Positions 44,511 through 52,884 of a stretch of DNA of 64,000 nt are shown in pieces. A model generated the notes under the pieces. It saw only the letters and a program-made list of their open reading frames with translations, was not told the DNA's origin and ran no database searches. Within the stretch, counting starts at the first letter, position 1. Every line of letters begins with the position of its first letter. The position numbers and the translations under genes were made by a program. The stretch is from positions 124,001 through 188,000 of the forward strand of contig NZ_VOWY01000007.1 of NCBI RefSeq assembly GCF_008014645.1. Direction: 5' to 3'. The stretch is from Collinsella sp. BA40 (GTDB taxonomy: Bacteria > Actinomycetota > Coriobacteriia > Coriobacteriales > Coriobacteriaceae).

Positions 44511-44751
44511 CATCTATCTTCACCCGGTGGCCGCGCCGCTTGAGGGCGTGTCTGCTCGACGCACGTTCGGCACTCTAATATCCGCGGGTCGGAACCGCAT
44601 TTCGTTGCTACGGCTGGGGGCCTCCGCTCGGTCGCAGTCTTGTGGCGGGCGTGGCGGTCTCCCGCCGCCCAAAAAAAAGATCTGGAACGGCCTCCCAACG
44701 GCCTCGAGCGCGGCGCGCCCCCGGGGTCGGACTCCTATGGTGCCGCGGGCG
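44472..44751 (-). ncRNA. Candidate bridge/seek RNA of the IS110-type element
   Basis: This 280-bp noncoding segment lies between the transposase stop (44752) and the element's left end, on the transposase strand, and closes with a strong terminator hairpin. In IS1111-type elements the guide RNA that pairs with target and donor DNA is encoded downstream of the transposase. Location and length fit, but I did not fold it or identify the target- and donor-binding loops. Confidence 0.5.
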
Positions 44752-45855
44752 CTACCGGACCATGAGCGCTATCGCCCAGACCCAGCAGGCCATCTCGCGG
44801 GCCGTCGCGCAGTTCGCCACGCACGGCCTCTTGCCCGACCGGGACATGGCGTCTCGCCTGTCCTGCAGGCGGCGGTTGCACTTCGCGGCGTGCCTCGACA
44901 CGGCCGGCGCGACCCCGTGGCCCGGCCTCGGCTTCTTGGGGCGCCTCGTCGACATCGGGACGTGCCAGGAGGCCTCGACCAGCGCGCGCCGGACGTGGCC
45001 GTTGCCGGCGCGGGTGATCCCGCCGCGCGACTCCGTCTCGCCGCTCGAGCGCTCCGAGGGGGCCAGGCCGCACCACGAGGCGAACGACGGCGCGGTCGGG
45101 AACCTCGAGAAGTCGCCGGCCTCGGCGGCGAGCAGGAAGGCGCTCGCGACGTCGATGCCCTTGACCAGGCAGAGCGCATCGACGACCGGCGCCCACTCGG
45201 GCCGCGCGGCGGCCTCCTCCACCTTGCGCTCGAGCTCCCTCTTGGCCTCGGCGCAGCGCTCCACGGCGTCCATGTAGTGCTCGTAGGCGGCCGCGTCGTC
45301 GGCCTCGCCGAACTCGATCGACCTCGCCCACCTCCAGTACGCCTCGGTCCAGTTCGACCTGCGGCGCCCGGCAGGCGTCGTCTCGTCGAACACCAGGCCG
45401 TGCCTGAGCAGGAACTTGGACATGCGCTGCTTGGCGCGCTGCAGGTCGTCCCGCGCGTCCTCGAGCGCGCGGGAGAGGTCCCGGGCGGCCTCGGTGCGGT
45501 CGTCGGGCACCCACGCCTCGACGACGTTGCGGCAGGCGAGGAGCCTTGCCAGCCACTCGGCGTCGCGCCGGTCGTTCTTGCGGCCCCGGTCGGCCGCGGG
45601 CCGGTGCATCTTGGAGACGGCGCCCACGGCGCAGTCGACGCCGAGCGCCCTCAGGGCGCGGCAGAGGTGGAAGCCGGTCGGCCCGCTCTCGTACACCGCC
45701 TTGGGCGACTCGAACCCCAGGACCCACTCGGCGACCGACGCCGGGTCGTAGCCGAACCCGGCCCGGGTCACCTCGCCGGCCATGGGGTCGAAGGCGCATG
45801 CGGAGATGCTCCTTGCGCGGACGTCGAGACCGATGGCTGTGACATAATCGAACAT
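44752..45855 (-). CDS. IS110-family transposase
   Basis: A 367-residue DEDD/serine transposase. The N-terminal RuvC-like domain starts FDYVTAIGLDVRARSISACAFD, with the next acidic residue in KAVYESGPTGFHLCRAL and the third and fourth in KNDRRDAEWLARLL. The C-terminal Transposase_20 region contains LVKGIDVASAFLLAAEAGDFSRFPTAPSFASWCGLAPSE and the RGGITRAGNGHVRRALVEASW block that includes the catalytic serine region. The start at 45855 follows GAGAGGGG; the frame is open to 45954 but that part overlaps the element end. It appears intact. Confidence 0.93.
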   Translation of the reverse strand: MFDYVTAIGLDVRARSISACAFDPMAGEVTRAGFGYDPASVAEWVLGFESPKAVYESGPTGFHLCRALRALGVDCAVGAVSKMHRPAADRGRKNDRRDAEWLARLLACRNVVEAWVPDDRTEAARDLSRALEDARDDLQRAKQRMSKFLLRHGLVFDETTPAGRRRSNWTEAYWRWARSIEFGEADDAAAYEHYMDAVERCAEAKRELERKVEEAAARPEWAPVVDALCLVKGIDVASAFLLAAEAGDFSRFPTAPSFASWCGLAPSERSSGETESRGGITRAGNGHVRRALVEASWHVPMSTRRPKKPRPGHGVAPAVSRHAAKCNRRLQDRRDAMSRSGKRPCVANCATAREMACWVWAIALMVR

Positions 45856-45970
45856 GGCGGGCCCCTCTCCGTCGCATGTGGCGCGCGGCCACGGTTGGTG
45901 GTACGACCATTGTCGCCCGACCCACGATAGAGCTACAAGGGGAGGGGCTCCCAATGTTCAACTCATATCG

Positions 45971-46225
45971 TCTTGCGCCTGCCCGGATGATTTCGTCGGT
46001 GTAAACGGCCAGCTCAAGAAATGCGCATTGCTTATTGCAATGCTGTGCGCGTTCGGGCGTGAGGTTGATAATTTCGATTGTGTGTCGGAACGTCTTGGAC
46101 GCTATCTTCGTAATGTCATTGATATCTCTAAGCTCCAACGTGAAATCGGCTGGTAGTCCATGTACGCCGACTATGGATATTGGCTTGGCGACTACGATTG
46201 ATTGGTGCTGCGACTATAAGCTTTC
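45971..46225 (+). pseudogene. 3' remnant of a dTDP-glucose 4,6-dehydratase gene (rmlB)
   Basis: Directly after the IS, one frame encodes CACPDDFVGVNGQLKKCALLIAML... and then SERLGRYLRNVIDISKLQREIGW. This parallels the C-terminal RmlB pattern (NVGG.NE...; DRLGHDRRYAID..K..RELGW). Near 46155 the frame breaks, and the next frame continues SPCTPTMDIGLATTIDW, matching the family's final xxTFEEGLxxTIxWY. Key residues are altered and the 5' two thirds is missing, so it is a dead relic. It suggests the capsule locus once made a dTDP-sugar such as rhamnose. Confidence 0.65.
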
Positions 46226-46627
46226 GTGGCATGGAGTACGGGAAAGACTGGAAGGGGGCGGGGCTTTGTTCGCGCGTTATTTGGCTGCGCATTGAACATG
46301 GTGCCGTGCAGCCCCTTCGGGGGGTTATTGTTCAATCACGGGCGGGATCATTAGATTCCATCGACGACGGCTGTTTGGCGTGCCAAATGGCCCCCCGCAT
46401 CTCTTTGCCCGCTGCTCTGGAGGCTTCACGGCTATACAGGCGTGCGTTCGATTTGAGCGGTGACGCATTGTGGTGCTTGAGCAATGTTGTTTCATGTCTA
46501 CATCAGTTCACATGGTAGCTTGTTTCCTTTCGGGAATGATCGATGAATTACACCAACTATATGAGCGGTATCGGCTAGTTAGCTTCTAAAAAATGAGCTT
46601 GTTGAGGATTGCTGAGGTTCAACATTC
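46226..46627. other. Gene-free stretch, probably decayed sequence
   Basis: No supported gene. CCCC-TTCG-GGGG (46312-46323), followed by GGTTATTG, is a small stable tetraloop hairpin. ATTGAACA (46291-46298) and TGTTCAAT (46329-46336) flank it as an inverted repeat. Short open frames here have no recognisable similarity. Confidence 0.4.
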
Positions 46628-46801
46628 ATGTGTAAGCACCTTGTTGATCCGTGCTCCAAGCTTTATGAAAGAATATTGACTGCTTGTGGGAATGGACCCC
46701 GTCTTGTCCCGAAAGAAATGGGTACGCATGCATTGTTGCGTGAGTGCGCTAAACGGTTGTCAAACGATAGTTGGGAGTATTTGCTCAATAAATTTATGTA
46801 G
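46628..46801 (+). CDS. Small ORF, uncertain
   Basis: A 57-residue frame (MCKHLVDPCSKLYERILTAC at the N-terminus, WEYLLNKFM at the end), 49 bp upstream of the ATPase gene. Its composition looks protein-like. A weak GAGG lies 12 bases before the ATG. It could be a small defence-associated gene or the tail of a decayed one; no family recognised. Confidence 0.3.
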   Translation: MCKHLVDPCSKLYERILTACGNGPRLVPKEMGTHALLRECAKRLSNDSWEYLLNKFM

Positions 46802-46850
46802 TTGCGGGTTGCGAGCCTGAATTATAGGCAAATTATTTCGGGGGTGTTTG

Positions 46851-48809
46851 ATGGATCGTTTAACGATTAAAGAAATAGACGATGCAATAGTTCACTTGGA
46901 TTTTAGCTCTGTATCTTGCAAAGATAGTTCTAGAAGCGTTATTGTGTGGGCTCCAAATGGTACTGGGAAAAGCTCTATTGTTAGGGCACTGAGAGAGATT
47001 GGTTCGCGGAGCATCCAGATTGCTGACTGCGAGGAAAATAAGCTCGAGTTCGTAAAAATGAACAAGAAGCTATCGATAGCCCTTAATCTCAACCGTCTCG
47101 CCGATTTGGAGAATGATAAGAATGTGGCGGCCAGCAGCATTAATGCTAAGAAGAGACTAAAAGATCTCGGAATCACTTCTAAGGCTATAGTCTCGCAAGT
47201 ATTTCCTGGTCAAGCATGGAGTCCGTCGGCTAACGAGGATATCATTCCTAAGTTCAGGAAGGATGCCGCCATTGCTTTATCAGAGAGGCTCTCGGTTAAA
47301 GATTTACGGTTTTACGCTCATCACAGGAAAGAGCTCATCGAGATCAGAAGCCTAAAAGATGCTGCTGGGCAACTGAAAGATCGATTTATCTCTGACGCAA
47401 TTGACCTTCTTTCAAAGGGGGTGGCTGAAGATGATAGAATTTGCCCCATTTGTCATGCTCGGTTGGAGACTACATTGAAGGAGGTTTTACGTCAGCGAAA
47501 GAACGAGCTATCTAAAATGGAGAGCGGGCTTCTTGTAGAGTACGGCCGGCAGCGTCCTGATCTTTCTGCAGACCAAGTGGCGACACAATTAGAAGAAATG
47601 ACTATGGTTGGAGCCACAGATGAGGAGCTGGTCAGTCTTTGTCTTCTTGAAAGTATACAAGATGCGGATAAAACAGACGAATACGTGCGGGTGTACTGCA
47701 AAGCCAATGAAGAGATTAATAGGCTTCGGCGAGAAGCTGATGATTATTATGCAAATCTTCGTGACTCAGTGGAGAGTGTTGAGCGGGTATTCAAGGGAGT
47801 GTTTTCCGCTGAATCTGTCGAGTTGAACGAAGATGAGAAGAGTCTGGAAATAGTTTTGCCTCGTCCTGTAAATGAATACAGTTCAGGTGAGATTAATCTA
47901 ATGCTTACAACAGTACGTATACATGCATTTCTTGCAAGCGATAAATCGACGCTTGTGTTTGATGATCCTTTGTCAAGCTTGGATAAGGCAAACCAATACA
48001 ATACGATGTTTCAGTTTGTTCGTGCAGCAAGGGAAAGGGAAAGACAATTAGTCATTTTCACCCATAATATGGACTGCATTTCTATTGCTAATAATCAGGC
48101 GCCTGGCTCTTTTGACTACTTCGTCATGGAACGTCTAGGTAAAAAAATGGTTATAAATTCGATTCCAATTGACTTTTTCTCTAAGTCTGCCGTTGATTCT
48201 GCTTTTCTGGATGGCGCTTATGCTGATGGCTCTTTGTGTGCAGGCTCTATTGTTACCTATGCGAAAGCCAGAATTAAAGAGCAAGGTTCTGCGGAGCAAA
48301 TTACGGATGAAGGCTACGTTATTGACTACGTTGTCAATTCAGCCGAAAGGGAATCACGGGAATCCGATGCCCATTCCTTGCACGAGGTGTATCACTACAG
48401 GTTTTCACACACTGACCTAGACACCGGTTTAAGTAACGATACCCTCGTAAAAGATATTGATGAATTTGAGTATTTGTTTTTAGATCAAGAAGATTTCATA
48501 ACTAGGTCGGTGCAAAAAATCTATTTATTGACAGCTTTGAGGGTCTGGATAGAAAAGGAGATTTATAGATATTGTCCAGAGCTCGACAAGTCGAACCCCT
48601 TGCCAATTGGGAGATTAATCAGGGAAGCCATGAAGCAGTGGAAGGGTCCGAAAACGGTGACGAGGGAATACTTGAATTCGCTAAAGGTCATGCTAAACCA
48701 TAACGCGCATTACGGTGCGCAGGCTGCCCCATTTGATTATGCAGTCAACCTTTCATCCGATGAATTATGCAGAAAGATACTTGAGGTTAAGGCTGTTTTC
48801 GGACAATAG
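46851..48809 (+). CDS. ABC/SMC-type ATPase with CPxC motif, RloC/PrrC-like
   Basis: A 652-residue AAA_13-type ATPase. Walker A APNGTGKSS is near residue 35, and a CPICHAR zinc-hook-like motif lies near 203 between helical stretches. A degenerate signature YSSGEINLML is near 346, Walker B STLVFDDPLSSLD near 369 and the H-loop IFTHN near 405. The C-terminal third contains LRVWIEKEI (R-x3-E) followed some 50 residues later by NHNAH, an arrangement reminiscent of the Arg-Glu-His site of PrrC/RloC anticodon nucleases. It sits 87 bp before the retron ncRNA, is AT-rich and is likely a defence gene. Nuclease activity is inferred, not shown. Confidence 0.72.
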   Translation: MDRLTIKEIDDAIVHLDFSSVSCKDSSRSVIVWAPNGTGKSSIVRALREIGSRSIQIADCEENKLEFVKMNKKLSIALNLNRLADLENDKNVAASSINAKKRLKDLGITSKAIVSQVFPGQAWSPSANEDIIPKFRKDAAIALSERLSVKDLRFYAHHRKELIEIRSLKDAAGQLKDRFISDAIDLLSKGVAEDDRICPICHARLETTLKEVLRQRKNELSKMESGLLVEYGRQRPDLSADQVATQLEEMTMVGATDEELVSLCLLESIQDADKTDEYVRVYCKANEEINRLRREADDYYANLRDSVESVERVFKGVFSAESVELNEDEKSLEIVLPRPVNEYSSGEINLMLTTVRIHAFLASDKSTLVFDDPLSSLDKANQYNTMFQFVRAARERERQLVIFTHNMDCISIANNQAPGSFDYFVMERLGKKMVINSIPIDFFSKSAVDSAFLDGAYADGSLCAGSIVTYAKARIKEQGSAEQITDEGYVIDYVVNSAERESRESDAHSLHEVYHYRFSHTDLDTGLSNDTLVKDIDEFEYLFLDQEDFITRSVQKIYLLTALRVWIEKEIYRYCPELDKSNPLPIGRLIREAMKQWKGPKTVTREYLNSLKVMLNHNAHYGAQAAPFDYAVNLSSDELCRKILEVKAVFGQ

Positions 48810-48884
48810 AGAAATTGGAGATCGTCCTACCTTCTACTTTATATTGGTGTTGCCACAAACGTAAACGTAACATCTTAGTGCTAG

Positions 48885-48890
48885 TATAAG
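48885..48890 (+). promoter_or_regulatory. Possible -10 element of the retron ncRNA
   Basis: TATAAG at 48885-48890 lies 7 bp before the a1 repeat, preceded by an AT-rich stretch; the -35 is weak. It would start transcription close to the ncRNA 5' end. Confidence 0.4.
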
Positions 48891-48896
48891 ATACAA

Positions 48897-49070
48897 GCAA
48901 ATAAGGTCGCAGCGATATCTATTACCGTCATATTGAGGTGTCCGCCGTTAAGGATGGACTAGAGATATCATTTACCCTTTCGTGCTTGGACGATTTCCGT
49001 TCTCTCGTCCTTCACCGGGGGGTTCAGGACGAGAGAACGGAAATCGCCCAAACAGTGCGGCCTTATTTGT
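48897..49070 (+). ncRNA. Retron msr-msd RNA
   Basis: Direct reading reveals the canonical layout. The a1 repeat 48897-48911 pairs with a2 49056-49070 over 15 bp including two G-U pairs. Immediately after a1 comes AGCGA, with the branch guanosine expected at G48912. An msr hairpin is closed by GATATCT (48914-48920) and AGATATC (48963-48969). The msd stem is a perfect 21-bp pairing of 48991-49011 with 49026-49046 around a 14-nt loop (TCACCGGGGGGTTC). It is followed by the effector and reverse transcriptase genes, the order known for retron Eco1 (Ec86). The exact msDNA ends are not defined by sequence alone. Confidence 0.88.
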
Positions 49071-49127
49071 TGCATTCTGTGCGATTCAGCGCTGTTCTAT
49101 CTCGATTCATAAAGGGGCGTCTAAGCA

Positions 49128-50108
49128 ATGGAGTGTATATATCCAGAAGATGTTCGTGAATTGAAATCTTTCATTCGAGAAAGGCGAGATTTAGGGAATA
49201 GGCCAATTTATATTTTTCCTTGTGGCGGCGATGAGAAAGAACATGTATCTAGAAAACACCTGAGAGGGTATCTCAAAAGAGCCAAATCCCCCTCTCTCCA
49301 TAACGTGATTTGTCTCACTGCAGAGGATGTTGCGACCCGCAATGAGCTTGCAGATTTAAGCTTGGTTCAGCAGGAGGCGATTCTTGCGGATATATGCGAT
49401 TGGATTCTGATATTTGCAGAGAGCGTCGGGTCAATTTGTGAGCTGGGTATTTTTAGTTCTTTGCCTCATGCGCTCAGAGTTACCTCCGTTGTGATTGATG
49501 AGAGGTATAAGGACGAGAAGTCCTTTATGGCTGATGGTCCTGTGCGAGAAATTGAGAAATCTGGGAAATTACTCAATCAAGTGTTTTATGCGAACTTCGA
49601 TTGCGTTTTTTCTAATCCGAAGCTAGAAGCTTTCATCAATGATTTGAGGGATCATATAAAAAATGATGGTGGAGAGAGAAGGAAATATAACGACGATGTG
49701 TCCAATTTAAATGTAGGATCCCTTGTCCACGAGCTCATGGATTTGCTTCAGATTGTCGGGCCGATTACGTCGGCCGATTTACTTAATTTATACTGCGAAC
49801 TAAAAGGATTTACTGCGAAAAGCAAGATGCGCATCAGTTCTCCGACCCTTCAAGCTGATATGAAAAGTACGGTTAGCATTTCGTTTGAACAAGTGATATC
49901 CATCATGGATGCTGTTGGAATAATACGACAGCAAAAACGAGCTAGAGATCGAGCTAGAGATAAGCTTTATTTGACACCAGCTGTACATTTGGAGTCATAT
50001 TTCATGTTTAAGTCGACTGATTCGAGAGAGTTCGCGCGTATACGTTCTCGTATTTTGCTCCGGAAACGTAGGAAGGGCATTTGGGGCGGTAAAAATGTCT
50101 ATTGTTGA
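49128..50108 (+). CDS. Retron effector, nucleoside deoxyribosyltransferase-like with winged-helix domain
   Basis: A 326-residue protein resembling the effectors of type II-A retrons (Eco1/St85 group). The N-terminal domain is NDT-like: IYIFPCGGDEKEHVSRKHLRGYL, DWILIFAESVGSICELGIFSS (ES.GS..ELG, with the probable catalytic Glu in CELG). After a polar linker, residues about 205-300 look like a winged helix (HELMDLLQIVGPITSADLLNLY...). Such effectors are held by RT-msDNA and, when released, deplete a nucleotide pool or modify nucleotides to stop phage growth. The gene starts 57 bp after a2 and overlaps the RT gene by 14 bp. Confidence 0.85.
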   Translation: MECIYPEDVRELKSFIRERRDLGNRPIYIFPCGGDEKEHVSRKHLRGYLKRAKSPSLHNVICLTAEDVATRNELADLSLVQQEAILADICDWILIFAESVGSICELGIFSSLPHALRVTSVVIDERYKDEKSFMADGPVREIEKSGKLLNQVFYANFDCVFSNPKLEAFINDLRDHIKNDGGERRKYNDDVSNLNVGSLVHELMDLLQIVGPITSADLLNLYCELKGFTAKSKMRISSPTLQADMKSTVSISFEQVISIMDAVGIIRQQKRARDRARDKLYLTPAVHLESYFMFKSTDSREFARIRSRILLRKRRKGIWGGKNVYC

Positions 50109-51036
50109 GGAGATCGCCTCGGATCTTGGCTTCAGTAAGTCTTACATAAAAGAAATCGCCGAAGGAGCAGGTGGTCGTTATAGAAAAGTTCTTCTGAACG
50201 GTAGGCGCATCGATGTCCCTTCCAGCGATCTTAAACTTGTGCAAGGATGGATTGCCTGTCTATTGCAGGAATGCATGCCCTGTGACGCAGGCTATATTAC
50301 CGCCTATGAACCTGGTAGGTCTGTTATCAGCAATGCCCTCCTGCATTCGGAAAACGCCCATTTGATCACTTTGGATATAACTGGGTTCTTCCGTTCGTGC
50401 ACAACGGAAATGGTGAAATCAGTTTTTTCTCAACTTCGATTCGTCAGTCACGGTAGCAATAACAAGACTGCGGTATCAAAAAAAGACATCGAACTGTTAA
50501 CACAGCTTTCCTGCTACCGGGGGTCGTTGCCGATGGGCAGTCCTTGTTCGCCTGGTATCGCAAACAGAATCATGGTTCCCGTTGATCAAGAGATTATCCG
50601 TGTGCTTCCTCCTGACTGTAGCTATTCGCGCTATTCTGACGATATAGCAATCTCTTCATCTCAATGGTTGGATATACAGGGGATTGTTGGGCTCCTCGAG
50701 GTCGTATTGGCAGAATATGGCTTCAATGTAAACCATAAAAAAGTTCATTGTTACGGCAAGGGCGATGCAAGGAAGATAACTGGCATCTATATTCATCCAG
50801 ATGGAACGCTTGGGATTGGTAAATCAAGAAAGGCCTTGCTATCCAGGTCGCTCTATTTGTTGCTAACCAGGCAAACTGGATCAGCTTCTGAATTATTGGG
50901 GCATTTAAATTTCTGCAAGCAGGTTGATCCCGATCTATTTGTGCGCCTCATTGCTAAGTATTCGTCGTATGGGGTTGCAGTTGAGTATGGAGGCGTAATG
51001 CCAGCTTTAGTGGAGATGGCGAACAGGGAAGGGTGA
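50095..51036 (+). CDS. Retron reverse transcriptase
   Basis: A 313-residue RT that makes msDNA from the upstream ncRNA. Retron-specific features are visible: NALLH (NAxxH motif, near residue 80), then LDITGFFRSC (motif A). GSLPMGSPCSPGIAN lies near 143, the catalytic RYSDDIAIS near 180 (YSDD in place of the usual YADD) and KITGIYIHPDG near 220, corresponding to the retron VTG motif. Length is typical. The gene overlaps the effector and shares its AT-rich composition. Confidence 0.93.
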   Translation: MSIVEEIASDLGFSKSYIKEIAEGAGGRYRKVLLNGRRIDVPSSDLKLVQGWIACLLQECMPCDAGYITAYEPGRSVISNALLHSENAHLITLDITGFFRSCTTEMVKSVFSQLRFVSHGSNNKTAVSKKDIELLTQLSCYRGSLPMGSPCSPGIANRIMVPVDQEIIRVLPPDCSYSRYSDDIAISSSQWLDIQGIVGLLEVVLAEYGFNVNHKKVHCYGKGDARKITGIYIHPDGTLGIGKSRKALLSRSLYLLLTRQTGSASELLGHLNFCKQVDPDLFVRLIAKYSSYGVAVEYGGVMPALVEMANREG

Positions 51037-52044
51037 CGTCCGCCTCAATTGCTCTATAGTCCATTAGGCTATAAATAATATGCTTTCACGACAGTGTGGA
51101 GGTATCTTTCCGTTGGCTGCGATTCGAGCCTGTATGTTCCCCGTGTTTTCGATTGTCTTGCTTCGATGCCTAGGCTCGGATTTATAGGTCTACCTGCTTC
51201 TTTCGTCTGCTGCGAAGAGGTTCAGGGAAAGGCGACTCATGCTTGCGATTTGTTTCAACGATCTGGATAGCGTCATATACAACACTTCGTGTATTTTAAC
51301 AACGTGATGTCGCCCGAGTTGCTGAATGACGAGTTCGATCAAAGGATGATAAGCTCAATCGGCGGCACAGTGTTTGGTGGACTAATGCGGTGGAAGTGCT
51401 TTTAAAAACCTTGCGGACTTTCCGACGGCCCCATAGGCCGCCTTCTGGCGCGGCTGCTCGTCCTGCGGCGTCGCGTTCAGGTGGCGGTGGCGCCCACCAC
51501 GTGCGCACGACGGCGGTTGCGCTCGAGTGCCGCAGTCGTGAAGCGCCACCCCTTAAGTTTGGGCATACGCATGGTCATCTCGCCAGAGCTCGTAGTCAGG
51601 CCCTGACTGCGGCGGTTGGACGATGTGCCTTCCGCTTGGCAGCGTGCTACTAGAGAGCGGCACAATTGATCAGCGACGGATCGACTCCGGCAAGGTCGGT
51701 AGTCGTGAGTACCGCGCTATCGAGGTCTTACAGGGTGCCGCCGATTGCGGCCCTCAGGACGATCCGTTACGGTTCCTGTTCATCTCCGTCTTGAGGGACC
51801 CTACATCGTGACTTTCTAAGATGACGCCGTAGACACGACCAACTTCATCGCCGCTCTTTCGTTTGTCTAGTCTTTGCGTTATTGGGTGCTGGAACAGATG
51901 GATCAAGGTCCTCGTGCTTCAGTTGCGACAGAGCAGTATCGCCGTTCTTTATCCAAAAGCAAAGAAAAAGCGCGCTATATCAAATAGCAAAGAATAACTG
52001 TGCTACCATGAAGTCGTTCGAATACCTGCGAGCAGGGGGTGGCC
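51037..52044. other. 1-kb decayed accessory region
   Basis: There is no intact gene. The first 350 bp are AT-rich with short broken frames. From 51400 the sequence is GC-rich and includes an IS256-type transposase fragment at 51480-51640. The rest shows no recognisable feature, although AT-rich sequence before 52045 may hold the promoter of the SatD gene. Confidence 0.5.
51480..51640 (-). pseudogene. IS256-family transposase fragment
   Basis: On the minus strand one frame reads SNRRSQGLTTSSGEMTMRMP continuing LKGWRFTTAALERNRRR. This matches the central IS256/mutator pattern (RNGYR..L.T..GE.TMRMPKLKG..F.T..IERYRRRE...EEA). It then degenerates and stops. Both ends of the gene are missing, so this is a relic. 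Confidence 0.6.
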
Positions 52045-52884
52045 ATGCAGCAATGTGCAGCGCTTATGGTGGATATCCGCGATTCGCGCAAGATGACCGA
52101 AGCGAGACGGCAGGGCGTGCAAGACGTGATGGGCGCCTCGCTCGCGTATCTCAATGTCTTGTTTCGAAATGATCTGTTGCGAGAGGTCGTCTTTAGTGCG
52201 GGGGATGAGGTCCAGGGCCTGTTTGCCAGCGCTGCGGCGGCGTACTTGTACCATCGATCGCTGTCGTTGTTGGTGGTTCAGGCGGATCTTCGCGGGGGCG
52301 TGGGATGCGGCGCGTGGGATGTGCAGGTAGCCGATGCACCCTCTACGGCGCAGGATGGCACGACGTACCATCACGCGCGCGATGCTATCTCCTATGCCAA
52401 GAAAAGCAGGTTGTACAACTTCGCCATTTCATCTGGCGACCCTTCGTCGCTGCATACGGTGTCGGCCAACTATCCGCTCTTGCTATCTGCCCAGCGTACG
52501 ACGCGGCAGGCGTTGCTCGCGCGTCAGGTCGAGCTGCGCTATCCCATGGCGCTCCATGTGGCTGATGCCGCCTGTGAGCCTGCCCGCGCCCGACTGTCGG
52601 AGCTGCTCGACGTTATCGATCGCGTCGAGGGGTGTGCCGGGTGCTTTGACGAGGACGCGTGCCTTCAGCAGCCCGTATCGGTTGCCGATTTAGATGAGGC
52701 GGGCGTCCTTGCACTTCCGTCGCAGCTGTCCGGACTGTCGTATAGGATGGAACAGGGCGCCGGCCGTACCAGGCAGTCTATCGACAGGTTGCTGGACGGC
52801 GGCATGGTGAATCAAGAGCGCGTGGCCGCGGCATTCGTGGCGCGCGCGCTGCTGGAAGAGGAAGCTGGTGGCAATCGTGGGTGA
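52045..52884 (+). CDS. SatD-family protein
   Basis: A 279-residue protein resembling the SatD family, named from the Streptococcus mutans acid-stress locus; biochemical function unknown. VDIRDSRKMTEARRQGVQD and VFSAGDEVQGLFASAAAAYLY are the recognisable N-terminal blocks, with LRGGVGCGAWDV following. The C-terminal part looks like a helical DNA-binding region (ARQVELRYP..., RTRQSIDRLLDGG). ATG 52045 follows GGGGG; a GTG at 52039 is possible. It overlaps the DUF3307-type gene by 17 bp, the pairing typical of this family. Confidence 0.78.
   Translation: MQQCAALMVDIRDSRKMTEARRQGVQDVMGASLAYLNVLFRNDLLREVVFSAGDEVQGLFASAAAAYLYHRSLSLLVVQADLRGGVGCGAWDVQVADAPSTAQDGTTYHHARDAISYAKKSRLYNFAISSGDPSSLHTVSANYPLLLSAQRTTRQALLARQVELRYPMALHVADAACEPARARLSELLDVIDRVEGCAGCFDEDACLQQPVSVADLDEAGVLALPSQLSGLSYRMEQGAGRTRQSIDRLLDGGMVNQERVAAAFVARALLEEEAGGNRG

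Larger units (their letters stand above)
44441..45968 (-). mobile_element. IS110/IS1111-type insertion sequence
   Basis: Positions 44441-44457 and 45952-45968 form a perfect 17-bp inverted repeat (ATATGAGTTGAACATTG at the left). Between them lie one transposase gene on the minus strand, 310 bp of noncoding DNA downstream of it and about 100 bp upstream. Terminal or subterminal repeats with the longer noncoding end downstream are features of the IS1111 branch. No target duplication is visible, as expected of IS110-type elements. The actual recombination borders may lie a few bases outside the repeats. Confidence 0.85.

Noticed and set aside
46851-48809. ATPase as the PtuA subunit of a type I-A (Septu-linked) retron
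   Set aside because: No HNH nuclease partner is present, and the gene order with an NDT-type effector fits a type II-A retron instead.
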